Below, in pieces: positions 8,507 to 17,815 of a stretch of 64,000 bases of DNA. The DNA is from Lysobacter spongiicola DSM 21749 (lineage in GTDB: Bacteria > Pseudomonadota > Gammaproteobacteria > Xanthomonadales > Xanthomonadaceae). The stretch lies in contig NZ_FUXP01000002.1 of assembly GCF_900167055.1 (NCBI RefSeq), positions 186,001 to 250,000 of the forward strand. The letters are read 5' to 3'. Position 1 is the first letter of the stretch; every line of letters starts with the position of its first letter. Made by a program: the position numbers and the translations under genes. The notes under the pieces are model-generated. The model did no database searches. It was not told where the DNA came from and saw only the letters and a list, made by a program, of their open reading frames with translations.

Positions 8507-9870
8507 CAGGGCTTGTAGTCGCCGGCGATCTTCATGCGCCGCTGCTCCACGAAGGCACGCAGCAGCGCGTCCAGCGAAGCCATCATGTCCGGGTCCCCGT
8601 GGATCTCGAACGGACCGCGCTCCTCGATCCGGCGCAGGCCCTCTTCCTTGACGTTGCCGGCGACGATGCCGGAGAAGGCGCGGCGCAGATCGGCGGCCAG
8701 CTCGTGGGCAAGCCGCCCCTGGTGCAGGTCGAGACCCGCCATGGCCTCGTGCGTGGGATCGAAGGGACGCTGGAACTCCAGCGGAATGTTGATCGACCAG
8801 TTGAAGAAGAACGAGTCGCGTTGCGCGATGCGGTGTCCACGGACCTTGCGGATGCCGTCCGCCATCAGCCGCGCGGCTTCGACCGGGTCGCCGATGACGA
8901 TCTCGTAGCGCTCCGCGGCACCGTCGCCCAGGGTCAGGCGGATGAAGCGGTCGATCTGCTCGAAGTAGGGTGCGGCGGACGTCGGCCCGGTCAGCACCAG
9001 GGGGAACGGAACGCCACGGTTCTCCTCGCGCAGCAGGATGCCCAGCAGATAAAGGATCTCCTCTGCGGTGCCCACGCCACCCGGGAACACGATGATCCCG
9101 TGGCCAAGCCGTACGAAGGCTTCAAGGCGCTTCTCGATGTCCGGCATGATCACCAGGTGGTTGACGATCGGATTCGGCGACTCGGCCGCGATGATGCCCG
9201 GCTCGGTCACGCCGATGTAGCGCATGCGGCGCTTGCGCTGCTTGGCATGGGCGATGGTGGCGCCCTTCATCGGCCCCTTCATCGCGCCCGGTCCGCACCC
9301 GGTGCAGATATCGAGGCCGCGCAACCCGAGCTCGTAGCCGACCTCCTTGGTGTAGAGGTATTCCTCGCGGTTGATCGAATGGCCGCCCCAGCAGACCACC
9401 AGGTTCGGCTCGACCGGCTCGAGCACTCGGGCATTGCGCAGCAGCCCGAACACGGAGTCGGTGATGCCTTCGCTGCTGGACAGGTCACGGGAGCCGCCCT
9501 CCCCCAGCTCGATGGCACGGTAGGCGAGGTCGCGCACGACGGCCGCAAGCAGCTCAGCCACGCCGCGGATGATCTCGCCATCGACAAAGGCCATTGCTGG
9601 AGCGTGATGCAGATCGATGCGCACGCCGCGATCCTGCTGGTGCACCTGGATATCGAAGTCCGGATACAGCTCCTGCGCGGCCCGGGGATCGTCCGAGGCG
9701 CTGCCACTGGTCAGGACCGCGAGCGCGCACCGGCGCAGGAGGTCGTGCATGCCACCGGCGGATGCATCTGCAAGCTCTGCGACTTCGGCGCGCGACAGGA
9801 TGTCCAGGCCGCCGCGGGGGTGGATGCTGGCATCGACCGTGGGGAGCCGGGCGTTGGAAGGAGCGTTCAT
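8488..9870 (-). CDS. ppnN: pyrimidine/purine nucleotide 5'-monophosphate nucleosidase PpnN (YgdH type)
   Basis: Cytosolic enzyme that hydrolyses the N-glycosidic bond of nucleoside monophosphates, giving a base and ribose 5-phosphate. In E. coli it is controlled by (p)ppGpp. The 460-residue length matches the family (about 454). The central LOG/Rossmann domain shows CGPGAMKGPMKGA and the signature FPGGVGTAEE near residue 265. N- and C-terminal PpnN-specific domains flank it, the latter with FFFNWSINIPLEFQRPFDP. It stands alone, in opposite orientation to the kinase, with a 19-base tail overlap. The ATG at 9870 agrees with the family N-terminus. Confidence 0.93.
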   Translation of the reverse strand: MNAPSNARLPTVDASIHPRGGLDILSRAEVAELADASAGGMHDLLRRCALAVLTSGSASDDPRAAQELYPDFDIQVHQQDRGVRIDLHHAPAMAFVDGEIIRGVAELLAAVVRDLAYRAIELGEGGSRDLSSSEGITDSVFGLLRNARVLEPVEPNLVVCWGGHSINREEYLYTKEVGYELGLRGLDICTGCGPGAMKGPMKGATIAHAKQRKRRMRYIGVTEPGIIAAESPNPIVNHLVIMPDIEKRLEAFVRLGHGIIVFPGGVGTAEEILYLLGILLREENRGVPFPLVLTGPTSAAPYFEQIDRFIRLTLGDGAAERYEIVIGDPVEAARLMADGIRKVRGHRIAQRDSFFFNWSINIPLEFQRPFDPTHEAMAGLDLHQGRLAHELAADLRRAFSGIVAGNVKEEGLRRIEERGPFEIHGDPDMMASLDALLRAFVEQRRMKIAGDYKPCYRVVA

Positions 9871-9936
9871 CTGGAGGGTGTTCCTGTCATTGTCCGTTTC
9901 AGCCGATCGACTTTAGAGGGCTTGCGGGCAAAAGAA

Positions 9937-9960
9937 AACGGCCGGGTCGCCCCGGCCGTT
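9937..9960 (-). terminator. intrinsic terminator of the TonB-dependent receptor gene
   Basis: A ten-base perfect stem (9937-9946 with 9951-9960) has a four-base loop and is followed on the minus strand by TTTTCTTTT. It lies 24 bases after the receptor stop. The core AACGGCCGG/CCGGCCGTT is shared with the hairpin behind sodB. Confidence 0.85.
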
Positions 9961-9983
9961 TCCGTGTTGCGGCGTAACGTGGA

Positions 9984-12900
9984 TCAGAACTCGTAACGCA
10001 GGGTCAGCAGCACCGACCAGCGCGAGACCAGGCGCGAAGGATTGCGCGAGTCGGCATCGTAGGTGTTGAGCTCCTGCCAGGACGGGTTATCGTCCGTGCC
10101 CAGATTGTAGACATAGCTGCCGTCGGCGTTGATCCCGCCCAGGCGCGCCAGGTAGCGGGTGTCGAAGCCGTCAATCTGCTTGGTCAGTCCCCAGTCCTTG
10201 TTGAGCATATTGAGGAAGTTGTAGATGTCCAGGCGGATGATCGACTTGTGGTCGGCGGAGAAGCCCGGAAGCTCCTGCTGGATGCCCAGATCGAGCTGGT
10301 TGACCCACGGCATGTTGTCGGCATTGCGACCGGCGATCTGGCCACGCTGCCCCTGCAGGTGCGGATTGTTCGCGATGAACTCGTGGAACGCCGCGATCTG
10401 ATCCGGCGTCGCCGAGCCGTAGCTCACGTTCGGGTCGTTGACCAGCGGAATGTATGCCGGATCCTGGAAGATGCCGTCGCCATTCAGGTCGCCGTCGACC
10501 AGCCACGTGTACGGAAGTCCATCACGACCGTTGTAGTAGGCGGTGATGCTGGTCTTGTAGTCGCCGAAGAACGCGCGCTCCCAGCCCAGCGAAGCCTTGA
10601 TCGAGTTCTCGATGGCACGGCTGGCCGGGGTAGCGATCTCCTGGTTCGGATTGACGCGGGAGACGTACTGGTAGCTGGACCACGCCTGCGAGCTGGCGTC
10701 CGAACCCACTTCCTCGGCATCCGTATAGGTATAGCTGAGGCTGCCGAACCAGTTGTTGGACATCGGCTTGTTCAGCGAGAAGGTCACCGAGTTCGAGAAG
10801 CCCTCGTCGGTGTTGCCCAGCACGGTGGACTGGTTGCTGAAGCCAGGGTTGCGGCCGCAGTTCTTGTTCGAGCTCGAGGTCGAACCGCCGATGTCGCACC
10901 AGTAGCTGAGGCGACCGTCGGCCATCACGCCAGTCGGCGCATCGTAATAGCCGGTAGCCGGGTTGTACGCACCGATGTTGATCGCCTGGTAGAAAGCGGC
11001 ATCACGCGCGCGGATGGACTGCAGCTCGACCGAACCCACCAGTCCGTACCACGGCAGCTCGCGGTCGTAACCCAGGCTGGCCTTCCAAACGGTTGGCAGC
11101 TTGAAGTCGGGATCGATGGTGTCGATCGCGAAACCACGGCCGCCATCGGGCACGTTCTGGTTGTACGGGTCCGGGCTGAACGGGGTCTCCGCCGGATCAT
11201 CCGACTGGTAGGACAGCAGGGTCACGCCGTTGTTCTGGTACGGGTTGCCCAGCCACACGAACGGCGGCACGCTCTGGAACGCACCGATACCGCCGCGCAG
11301 CTGCGAGTAACGCTCGGTGTCGAAGCTGTAGTTGAACGATACGCGCGGCAGGATGACGCGGTTGTCGGAGCCCAGCTTGTAGGCGTTCGAGTACCCAAAA
11401 GCTTCTTCGAAGCCGGGTGCTTCTTCCGGCGCCTCGTCGGCCTTGGGGATGTTGACGCGCACGCCGTAGGTCAGCGACAGCTGGTCGTTGACCTGCCAGG
11501 TGTCCTGCAGGAACGGGCTGATCTGGGTGTAGACCAGCGCTGCGGCGATGTCATCGACCTCGTATCCCGGGGCCGGCGTGCGCAGGTCATAGCGGTAGTA
11601 GTTGCCGTTCTCGAAATCCTCGACGCTGGCGAACCGGTAAGAGCCGTGGAGGTCGCGGCCGTACAGGTTGAAGACGTCGTGGCGCAGGTAGTCCAGACCA
11701 CCCTTGATGACATGGTCACCAGCGTAATAGGTGCCGGAGATGGTCGCGGCCAAGCGCTCGGTGTTGATCTGGTTCTCGTGGCGATTGTTGTCTTCGCCGA
11801 TGAAGATCGAGCCGCCGTTGGCGGTCTCCACTTCCACTTCCGGCTGGTTGACGGCGTTGCCGTTGACCTGGTCGAAGGTCTGGTGGCTGAGCTTCACCTC
11901 GGTGGAGAAGTCCATGGTCCAGTCACTGAACAACTGCAGCGAGGTGTTCTTGGTGATGTTGTCGATGTCGTACCAGTGGCTGGTCAGCACGACGTTTTCG
12001 GCGAAATCATCGTACGGCGACGGACGGAATTCCTCGGTCTGCTGGTAGGTCAGGCTGGCGCGGTGGTTGTCGTTGATGTTCCAGTCAATCTTGCCGAGGT
12101 ACCGCTTGTTGTCGAGGTTGACGCCAGTTGCGCCATACTGGCCAGGCTGCAGGCCCAGCTCATTGGCGATGCGGATCGCCTCCTGGACCTCGGTGGTGGT
12201 GACGTTGCCGTTTGCAACGCCGTCGGAAGAAGACTCTCCACCGAAGTTCTTGATGGTCTGCTCTTCATACGAGACGAAGAAGAACAGCTTGTCCTTGACG
12301 AGCGGCCCGCCAATCGTGGCACCGGCGGTGGTGTCGGTATCGAACAGCGCGTAATCCTCGCCGTCGCGGTCGCCGACCATGTTCTCGGCGTCCTTGTAGA
12401 CGTAGTACGCAGAGCCGTGGAACTCGTTGGTACCGGACTTGGTGACGGCGTTGATGGTCGCGCCGACAGTGTCGGAGGCGACGTCGTAGTCGGACACCTT
12501 CAGGTCGTAGGCGGCAATGGTGTCGACCGAGATCGGCGAGCCGGTGTAGGGCATGCCGTTGGCGTTGAGGCCGAACGGGTCGCCCTGCGACAGGCCATCG
12601 ACGGAGATGGTGTTGAAGCGGTTGTTCACGCCCGCGACCGAGATCGCGCCGGATGCCTGGTCGGTGACCTGGATGCGCGGATCAAGACGGGCGATGTCGT
12701 CGACGGAACGGCTGCTCTGCGGCGCCAGTTCCAGCTGACGGCCGGCAACCGAGGTGCCAACGCCCTTGTTGTCCGGATTGAAGGTCGCTACCAGGCGCGT
12801 GCCGGTGACGGCAACCGTTCCGAGGGTGGTTGCGTCGCCCGTCTGCAGCTGGGCATCGACGTTGCTGACCTGGTTGAGCGCCAGGTAGACACCCTCTTCC

Positions 12901-13187
12901 GTATCGGTACCCGCGCCTTCCTTCGTCACGGTAATGGAGTACGGGCCACCCACGCGCAGGCCGCGCGCGTTGTAGCGACCCTCGGCATCCGTCACCGCAC
13001 GGCTGACCGTACCCGATTCGGTGTGGACGATGGTCACCTCTGCACCGGCGACGGGCTGGCCGTCGGACCCGACGACCTGGCCACCCACACCGGCGGAGGT
13101 GTTCTGGGCGAACGCGGGAGCAGTGGCGAGAGCGACGAGCAGACCGAGCGTGAGCCTGGACATGCGGGCGCGGCTGGGGTGATTCAT
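9984..13187 (-). CDS. Oar-like TonB-dependent outer membrane receptor with carboxypeptidase-regulatory-like N-domain
   Basis: Outer-membrane transport protein of 1067 aa. A signal peptide (about 1-28, ending APAFA before QNTS) is followed by a carboxypeptidase-regulatory-like domain (about 30-115, VVGSDGQPVAGAEVTI). A TonB plug (about 120-240; SVDDIARLDPRIQ, VAGVNNRFNTISVDG) and a large beta-barrel ending in the aromatic terminus LLTLRYEF complete it. This layout is the Oar family, common in xanthomonads; ligands are mostly unknown and may be peptides or proteins. The ATG at 13187, with GAGG upstream, begins a good signal peptide. The frame is open further upstream, but that stretch is not signal-like. 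It appears monocistronic, with its own terminator. Confidence 0.88.
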   Translation of the reverse strand: MNHPSRARMSRLTLGLLVALATAPAFAQNTSAGVGGQVVGSDGQPVAGAEVTIVHTESGTVSRAVTDAEGRYNARGLRVGGPYSITVTKEGAGTDTEEGVYLALNQVSNVDAQLQTGDATTLGTVAVTGTRLVATFNPDNKGVGTSVAGRQLELAPQSSRSVDDIARLDPRIQVTDQASGAISVAGVNNRFNTISVDGLSQGDPFGLNANGMPYTGSPISVDTIAAYDLKVSDYDVASDTVGATINAVTKSGTNEFHGSAYYVYKDAENMVGDRDGEDYALFDTDTTAGATIGGPLVKDKLFFFVSYEEQTIKNFGGESSSDGVANGNVTTTEVQEAIRIANELGLQPGQYGATGVNLDNKRYLGKIDWNINDNHRASLTYQQTEEFRPSPYDDFAENVVLTSHWYDIDNITKNTSLQLFSDWTMDFSTEVKLSHQTFDQVNGNAVNQPEVEVETANGGSIFIGEDNNRHENQINTERLAATISGTYYAGDHVIKGGLDYLRHDVFNLYGRDLHGSYRFASVEDFENGNYYRYDLRTPAPGYEVDDIAAALVYTQISPFLQDTWQVNDQLSLTYGVRVNIPKADEAPEEAPGFEEAFGYSNAYKLGSDNRVILPRVSFNYSFDTERYSQLRGGIGAFQSVPPFVWLGNPYQNNGVTLLSYQSDDPAETPFSPDPYNQNVPDGGRGFAIDTIDPDFKLPTVWKASLGYDRELPWYGLVGSVELQSIRARDAAFYQAINIGAYNPATGYYDAPTGVMADGRLSYWCDIGGSTSSSNKNCGRNPGFSNQSTVLGNTDEGFSNSVTFSLNKPMSNNWFGSLSYTYTDAEEVGSDASSQAWSSYQYVSRVNPNQEIATPASRAIENSIKASLGWERAFFGDYKTSITAYYNGRDGLPYTWLVDGDLNGDGIFQDPAYIPLVNDPNVSYGSATPDQIAAFHEFIANNPHLQGQRGQIAGRNADNMPWVNQLDLGIQQELPGFSADHKSIIRLDIYNFLNMLNKDWGLTKQIDGFDTRYLARLGGINADGSYVYNLGTDDNPSWQELNTYDADSRNPSRLVSRWSVLLTLRYEF

Positions 13188-13266
13188 GGCGAAGGGCCTC
13201 GGGATTGGAATGGCACTGATCCCGGGGCAAGCCTGCAGCCGGCCACCGGGCACGTCGGACACGACA

Positions 13267-13287
13267 AACCGGCGCCTGACGCCGGTT
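13267..13287 (-). promoter_or_regulatory. stem-loop in the 5' leader of the TonB-dependent receptor
   Basis: AACCGGCG (13267-13274) pairs perfectly with CGCCGGTT (13280-13287) around a five-base loop, 80-100 bases upstream of the receptor start. There is no U-tract, so it is not a terminator in this direction. It could stabilise the mRNA or bind a regulator, and the role is open. Confidence 0.35.
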
Positions 13288-13418
13288 AACGTGAGTTTAA
13301 CACGACGCAATACTAATGCGGATGGTTGACGGATTTGTTACAGCTGAGGCCTTGTCCGACCCCGCCGCCGTTAGCATCCGTCCAGTCCGGGGTCGCTATC
13401 GCGACAATCCGGTGACAG

Positions 13419-14021
13419 TCAGGCAGGCGCCAGCTGCAGGTAGCTCGCCAGCCCGTCCATGAACATCTGGACCGAAATCGCCACAAGCAACATGCCCATC
13501 AGCCGCTCCACCGCAGTCAGGGCCCGGCGGCCCAGCCACTTGTAGAGGATCGTGGCCGAAAACAGGATCGCCGCGGTGGCCCCCCAGGCGATCAACAGGG
13601 CGATGCTCCACTCCCCCAGCCGGTTCGGCTCGTTGCTGCCCATCAGCATCACTGCCGCCATTCCGGAGGGACCTGCCACCAGCGGGATCGCCATGGGGAC
13701 GATGAATGGTTCACCGTCGGGGATCTCGCCCATCAGGCCTTCCGGAGGCGGGAAGATCATCCTGATCCCGATCAGGAACAGGACAATGCCGCCCGCAATC
13801 GAGACCGACTCCTGGCGCAGGTGCATGACTTCCAGTGCGTACTTCCCCCCCCACAGGAACGCCATTAGCACGCCCAGGGCGATCAGCAGTTCCCGGGCGA
13901 GCACGATCCGCTGGCGCTCAGGGGGGAGCGTACGCAGCAGGCTGAGGAAGATCGGGATGTTCCCCAGCGGGTCCAGGATCAGGAACAGCAGCAGCGCGGC
14001 CGAGGCGATTGTCACCTCCAT
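13419..14021 (-). CDS. MarC family integral membrane protein
   Basis: Membrane protein of the MarC/YhgN family (200 aa, about six hydrophobic helices). The N-terminus [16 protein letters not shown] and the matching second-half motif [20 protein letters not shown] are the two conserved MarC repeats. Function is not established: the former link to multiple antibiotic resistance was withdrawn, and transport of an unknown substrate is assumed. Its start overlaps the end of the upstream SDR gene by ten bases, so it probably closes the operon grxD-SDR-marC. Confidence 0.85.
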   Translation of the reverse strand: MEVTIASAALLLFLILDPLGNIPIFLSLLRTLPPERQRIVLARELLIALGVLMAFLWGGKYALEVMHLRQESVSIAGGIVLFLIGIRMIFPPPEGLMGEIPDGEPFIVPMAIPLVAGPSGMAAVMLMGSNEPNRLGEWSIALLIAWGATAAILFSATILYKWLGRRALTAVERLMGMLLVAISVQMFMDGLASYLQLAPA

Positions 14022-14782
14022 GCGTCACCCGCCCCGGGCATCCAGACCTGCCCACGATGTGCCGCGCCCGCAGGGGACAGCAACTCGACGCAGGCGGCCC
14101 CGAACTCTTCCGGCGAGCGCGCCGTCGGATCCGCATCATCGGCGTAAGCCCGCGCGCGCAGTGCCGTCCGCATCGGCCCCGGACACAGGCCGGCGATGCG
14201 GACCGGCGAATTGGCCAGCTCGGCGTGCAGCATGCGCACCAGCCCGGCGAGCCCGTGGTGGGAGATGCCGTATCCGCCCCAGAAGGGCTTGCCGACGCGT
14301 GCCAGGTCGTCGACGGCGAACACCACGGAAGCGTCCGCGGCCTTCGACAGCAACGGCAGGCACGCCTGGGTCAGCCACCACGGCGCCGTCAGGTTGACGT
14401 GGATCGCGCGCGCGAAGGCCCCCGGGTCGGTGTGCATCAACGGCGTCAGGCCGCGGAACTCGGCCACGCAGTGCATCAGGCCATCGAGCCGGCCGAGTTC
14501 GGACTCGATACTGGCCGGCACCTGGGCGTGATCATCCGGCGTCGCACCCTCCAGATCCATCGGGTACAGAAGAGGCTCGAGGCCCTCGGCGGCCACCGCG
14601 TCGTACACCCGGTTCAAGCGCGGCACCTTGCGCCCCAGCAGCACCACGCGCGCTCCTGCACGGGCGCACGCAAGGGCCGCAGCGTTGCCGAGGCCGCCGC
14701 TCGCACCCGTGACCAGGACCACCCGCCCTGCCAGCGCTCCCGGGGAGCCGGCCACTGCATCGTTCGCCGGAGGGGCGTTCAC
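14012..14782 (-). CDS. short-chain dehydrogenase-fold protein (YciK-like) with altered active site
   Basis: A 256-residue Rossmann protein with the cofactor motif TGASGGLG (about 25-32), closest in pattern to YciK. The usual SDR tetrad is broken. The Asn (N130) and Tyr (Y171, in GGYGISHHG) remain, but the Lys four residues after Tyr is His175, the Ser position reads Asp ([10 protein letters not shown]), and the NNAG motif reads HCVAEF. The C-terminal PGPMRT segment is normal. So it probably binds a dinucleotide but may not be a typical dehydrogenase. It starts with GTG overlapping the grxD stop by four bases (GTGA) and overlaps marC downstream by ten. Confidence 0.75.
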   Translation of the reverse strand: MNAPPANDAVAGSPGALAGRVVLVTGASGGLGNAAALACARAGARVVLLGRKVPRLNRVYDAVAAEGLEPLLYPMDLEGATPDDHAQVPASIESELGRLDGLMHCVAEFRGLTPLMHTDPGAFARAIHVNLTAPWWLTQACLPLLSKAADASVVFAVDDLARVGKPFWGGYGISHHGLAGLVRMLHAELANSPVRIAGLCPGPMRTALRARAYADDADPTARSPEEFGAACVELLSPAGAAHRGQVWMPGAGDAWR

Positions 14783-15099
14783 TGCGCCTGCGTTTCGCTG
14801 ACGATACGCGCCAGCTCACCGGAATCGAACAGCTCCATGGTGATATCGCAACCCCCGATCAGCTCGCCGTTGATGAACAACTGCGGGAAGGTCGGCCAGT
14901 TCGAGTACCGCGGCAGGTTCGCCCGGACCTCGGGATCCTCCAGCACGTTCACCGTGTGCACGGGGTCGGCGCCGGCGCTCTTGAGGGCCTGCACGGCGCG
15001 GCTGGAAAAGCCGCACATCGGGAACTGCGCCGTTCCCTTCATGAACAATACGATCGGGTGGTTGTCCACCTCGGACTGGATCCGCTCGATCACGGACAT
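14779..15099 (-). CDS. grxD: monothiol glutaredoxin Grx4 (CGFS type)
   Basis: CGFS glutaredoxin (106 aa) that carries and transfers [2Fe-2S] clusters with glutathione. The active-site motif CGFS is at residues 29-32. The glutathione-binding [18 protein letters not shown] is complete. Length matches E. coli GrxD. It is first in an operon with the SDR and marC genes and is divergent from sodB across a 104-base gap. Both are iron/oxidative-stress genes. Confidence 0.95.
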   Translation of the reverse strand: MSVIERIQSEVDNHPIVLFMKGTAQFPMCGFSSRAVQALKSAGADPVHTVNVLEDPEVRANLPRYSNWPTFPQLFINGELIGGCDITMELFDSGELARIVSETQAQ

Positions 15100-15159
15100 T
15101 GCACAGCTCCTGGGATTGCGTGTCCCGGCCGCTACACAGCCGGTGAACCTGACGGGGGA

Positions 15160-15175
15160 TACAATGGGGATTGTA
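15160..15175. promoter_or_regulatory. palindrome made of two facing TACAAT boxes between grxD and sodB
   Basis: TACAAT-GGGG-ATTGTA is a perfect inverted repeat. Each arm matches the -10 hexamer used elsewhere in this window (tRNA-Asn, the suf regulator), one per strand. It could be two overlapping -10 elements, giving sodB a leader of about 30 bases and grxD one of about 65, and/or an operator. No clear -35 was seen for either direction. Confidence 0.5.
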
Positions 15176-15203
15176 ATCGAGCCAGCCCATCAAGGAGTCC
15201 GCC

Positions 15204-15782
15204 ATGGCCATAGAACTGCCTCCCCTCCCCTACGACCGCACCGCGCTGGAGCCGCACATCTCCGCCGAGACCCTCGACTACCACCACGGCAAGCACCACA
15301 AGGCCTACGTCGACAATCTCAACAAGATGATCGAGGGCACCGAGTTCGCCGACATGCCGCTGGTGGACATCATCCGGAAGTCGCAGGGCGGCATGTTCAA
15401 CAATGCGGCACAGGTCTGGAACCACACCTTCTTCTGGAACTGCATGGCGCCCAACGGCGGCGGCGAACCGACCGGCAAGGTGCTCGAAGGCATCAACGCA
15501 GCGTTTGGCGACTTTGCCAAGTTCAAGGAACAGTTCACCGAAACGGCGGTCAAGACCTTCGGCTCCGGTTGGGCCTGGCTCGTCCAGCGGCCCGACGGCG
15601 CATTGGCGCTGGTGAGCACTTCCAATGCCAACACGCCGCTGACCGGCGAAGACACGCCGCTGCTCACCTGTGATGTCTGGGAGCACGCGTACTACATCGA
15701 CTACCGCAATGCGCGGCCGAAGTACGTCGAATCGTTCTGGAACCTGGTCAATTGGGAATTCGTCGCTTCCAACATGAAGTGA
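15204..15782 (+). CDS. sodB: superoxide dismutase (Fe type)
   Basis: Converts superoxide to oxygen and hydrogen peroxide in the cytoplasm. The 192-residue protein has all four metal ligands: H27 (DYHHGKHH), H74 (WNHTFFWN), D157 and H161 ([11 protein letters not shown]). The iron-type signature [17 protein letters not shown], with Gln70, favours iron over manganese, but metal use cannot be proved from sequence. It is divergent from grxD and followed by a terminator. Confidence 0.96.
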   Translation: MAIELPPLPYDRTALEPHISAETLDYHHGKHHKAYVDNLNKMIEGTEFADMPLVDIIRKSQGGMFNNAAQVWNHTFFWNCMAPNGGGEPTGKVLEGINAAFGDFAKFKEQFTETAVKTFGSGWAWLVQRPDGALALVSTSNANTPLTGEDTPLLTCDVWEHAYYIDYRNARPKYVESFWNLVNWEFVASNMK

Positions 15783-15803
15783 CCTGACCGTCCGGTCCCG
15801 TAG

Positions 15804-15828
15804 AAACGGCCGGCACTGCCGGCCGTTT
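15804..15828. terminator. terminator hairpin between sodB and purK
   Basis: An 11-bp perfect stem (15804-15814 with 15818-15828, AAACGGCCGGC type) has a three-base loop. It lies 22 bases after the sodB stop and 12 bases beyond the purK stop on the other strand. The short U-runs suggest it works in both directions. Confidence 0.8.
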
Positions 15829-15839
15829 CCGTGTGCGGA

Positions 15840-16985
15840 TCACGCTCCGCGCAGGCGCGCCACTACCGGATCGACCTGGCCGCCCCGTCCCAGCGCCCGT
15901 CCCGTCGACTCCAGAGCCGCCACCAGTCCCTCCGGCGTCGGGGCGCGCAGCGTGGCGTGGCCAACCTTCCGGCCGGGCCGGGAGGTCTTGCCGTAGTCGT
16001 GCCAGTGCCCGCCCGCCTGCGCCAGCAACATCGCCGGATCCGGCATCTCGCCGATCCAGTTGAGCATGCAGGCATGCCCGACCATGCGCGTGTCGCCCAG
16101 CGGCAGGCCGAGGACCGCGCGCAGGTGGTTCTCGAACTGGCTCGTTTCGCTGCCCTCGATGGTCCAGTGACCCGAGTTGTGCACGCGCGGCGCCAGCTCA
16201 TTGGCCAACAACCCGCCGTCCCGACAGAACAGCTCGAGCGCGAAGACCCCGACGTAGTCCATGGCCTCGGCCAGCCGGCGCGCGTGCTCGATGGCGGTGC
16301 GGGCAAGTCCCCCTTCCACCGCCGCCGGTGCCAGGCTGGCCGACAACACACCGTCGACGTGCCAGTTCTCGGTCAGTGGCCAGGCGACAAAGCCTCCGTC
16401 GCGCGCACGCGCGGCGACCACGCTCAACTCCCGCTCGAATGGAACGAAGGCTTCGAGGATCAATCCCACCGACGCCGCCTGCGGCCCCAGTGCTTCCCAC
16501 GCGGCCTGCGCGTCCGCGGCGACCCGGATCCGGAACTGCCCCTTGCCGTCGTAGCCAAGCCGCCGCGTCTTCAGGATGGACGGCGCTCCGACTTCGGCGA
16601 TGGCCGCCTCCAGCTCTTCACGACTGTCGACCGTGGCGAATGCGGGCACCGGAATGCCGAGATCGCGGAACAACGTCTTCTCGGCCAGCCGATCCTGGGC
16701 GATGGCCAAGGCACGCGGGTTCGGGAATACCGGCACCCGATCGGCCAGCCACCGTGCCGACTCCGCCGGGACGTTCTCGAAATCGAAAGTGGCCACGTCG
16801 ACGCGTGAGGCGAACTCACCCAGCGCCTGTTCGTCCCGATAGTCGCCCACCACCATCGGCGCGAACTGTCCGGCGCAGGCTTCCGCCGAGGTGTCCATCA
16901 CCAGGAACCGCAGCCCCAGCGGCGCGCCGGCCAGCGCCATCATGCGGGCCAGCTGCCCCCCGCCCAGGATCCCGACAGTGGTCAT
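15840..16985 (-). CDS. purK: 5-(carboxyamino)imidazole ribonucleotide synthase PurK
   Basis: ATP-grasp enzyme that carboxylates AIR to N5-CAIR in purine synthesis; PurE then converts N5-CAIR. The N-terminus [18 protein letters not shown] and the segments [12 protein letters not shown] and RVHNSGHWT are diagnostic. The protein is 381 aa. The ATG at 16985 overlaps the purE stop by four bases (ATGA). The frame stays open far upstream through purE, but that is not coding for PurK. Confidence 0.96.
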   Translation of the reverse strand: MTTVGILGGGQLARMMALAGAPLGLRFLVMDTSAEACAGQFAPMVVGDYRDEQALGEFASRVDVATFDFENVPAESARWLADRVPVFPNPRALAIAQDRLAEKTLFRDLGIPVPAFATVDSREELEAAIAEVGAPSILKTRRLGYDGKGQFRIRVAADAQAAWEALGPQAASVGLILEAFVPFERELSVVAARARDGGFVAWPLTENWHVDGVLSASLAPAAVEGGLARTAIEHARRLAEAMDYVGVFALELFCRDGGLLANELAPRVHNSGHWTIEGSETSQFENHLRAVLGLPLGDTRMVGHACMLNWIGEMPDPAMLLAQAGGHWHDYGKTSRPGRKVGHATLRAPTPEGLVAALESTGRALGRGGQVDPVVARLRGA

Positions 16986-17485
16986 GTGCGCGGGTCGTCG
17001 TTGCTGGCGACATCGTCGGTCTGCTTCGCGCGGAAAGCAGCCAGCGAAGCACCGATGTCGTGATGGTCCGCCGCCAGCATCGCTGCGGCGAACAGCGCCG
17101 CATTGGCTGCCCCGGCGTTGCCGATCGCGAAGGTCGCCACCGGGATCCCGGCCGGCATCTGCACGATCGACAACAGCGAGTCCATACCGTTGAGGGCGCG
17201 GCTCTGTACCGGCACGCCAAGGACCGGCACCTGGGTCTTCGCCGCGAGCATGCCCGGCAGGTGCGCGGCGCCACCGGCACCAGCGATGATCGCGCGCAGG
17301 CCGCGACCGGCCGCGCCGGCCGCATATTCGAAGAGGACGTCGGGCGTACGGTGCGCCGATACCACCCGCACCTCGTGGGGCACGCCGAGCGCTTCCAGTC
17401 GTGCGGCAGCGTGCTGCATGGTCTCCCAATCCGAGCGGGAGCCCATCACGATGCCGACCAGCGGGGCCTGCGCGGTGTCTGTCAT
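16982..17485 (-). CDS. purE: N5-carboxyaminoimidazole ribonucleotide mutase PurE
   Basis: Moves the carboxyl group of N5-CAIR to give CAIR. The 167-residue protein has the substrate motifs GSRSDWETM (15-23) and SAHRTP with the catalytic His45. [11 protein letters not shown] and GNAGAANAA are also typical. I chose the ATG at 17485 over an in-frame TTG at 17503: a TAGAAT -10 box at 17515-17510 would put the transcript start at about 17503. The C-terminal extension after residue 150 is polar and probably disordered. Confidence 0.95.
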   Translation of the reverse strand: MTDTAQAPLVGIVMGSRSDWETMQHAAARLEALGVPHEVRVVSAHRTPDVLFEYAAGAAGRGLRAIIAGAGGAAHLPGMLAAKTQVPVLGVPVQSRALNGMDSLLSIVQMPAGIPVATFAIGNAGAANAALFAAAMLAADHHDIGASLAAFRAKQTDDVASNDDPRT

Positions 17486-17509
17486 GGTTCGAGCCTGCGG
17501 CAAAACGGT

Positions 17510-17515
17510 ATTCTA
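17510..17515 (-). promoter_or_regulatory. -10 box of purEK
   Basis: TAGAAT on the minus strand gives a leader of about 18 bases to the purE ATG. The same hexamer recurs ahead of lysAC and of the metzincin prodomain gene. No convincing -35 was recognised. Confidence 0.45.
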
Positions 17516-17545
17516 CCCGCCGGCAAGCCAGAGGCCTCCACCCCC

Positions 17546-17815
17546 ATGGATCGAAAACTGCTCGACCTGCTCGTCTGCCCCGCCACCCGCCAGCCGCTTT
17601 CGATCCTCGACAGGGCTGGCCTGGATGCCCTCAACGAAGCCATCGATGCCGGGACTGTCCTCCGGGCCGACGGCGGCCGGCAGGCTGGGCACCTCGGCGA
17701 GGCACTGGTGACGCGGGACCGCAAGCACGTCTACCGCATCGACGACGGCATTCCCGTACTCCTTGCCGAGGAGGCGATCGCGACCTCGCAGGTCGAGCGG
17801 TTCAGCCGGTCGTGA
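17546..17815 (+). CDS. Trm112/UPF0434 (YcaR-like) small protein lacking the zinc Cys
   Basis: An 89-residue protein. The opening MDRKLLDLLVCPATRQPL and the closing YRIDDGIPVLLAEEAI match the Trm112-like family, whose members partner methyltransferases or have unknown roles in bacteria. In E. coli YcaR a CPVC-type Cys pair binds zinc. Here only Cys11 remains, and a longer central loop is inserted (about residues 24-55). I recall xanthomonad relatives sharing this form, so it is likely a lineage trait. nadC overlaps its stop by four bases (GTGA), so the two are co-translated. Confidence 0.8.
   Translation: MDRKLLDLLVCPATRQPLSILDRAGLDALNEAIDAGTVLRADGGRQAGHLGEALVTRDRKHVYRIDDGIPVLLAEEAIATSQVERFSRS

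Noticed and set aside
10248-13289. A 1013-codon open frame on the plus strand
   Set aside because: It is the mirror of the TonB-dependent receptor gene. High GC at third positions keeps the opposite frame open; the translation has no domains and is rich in Val/Arg/Gly.
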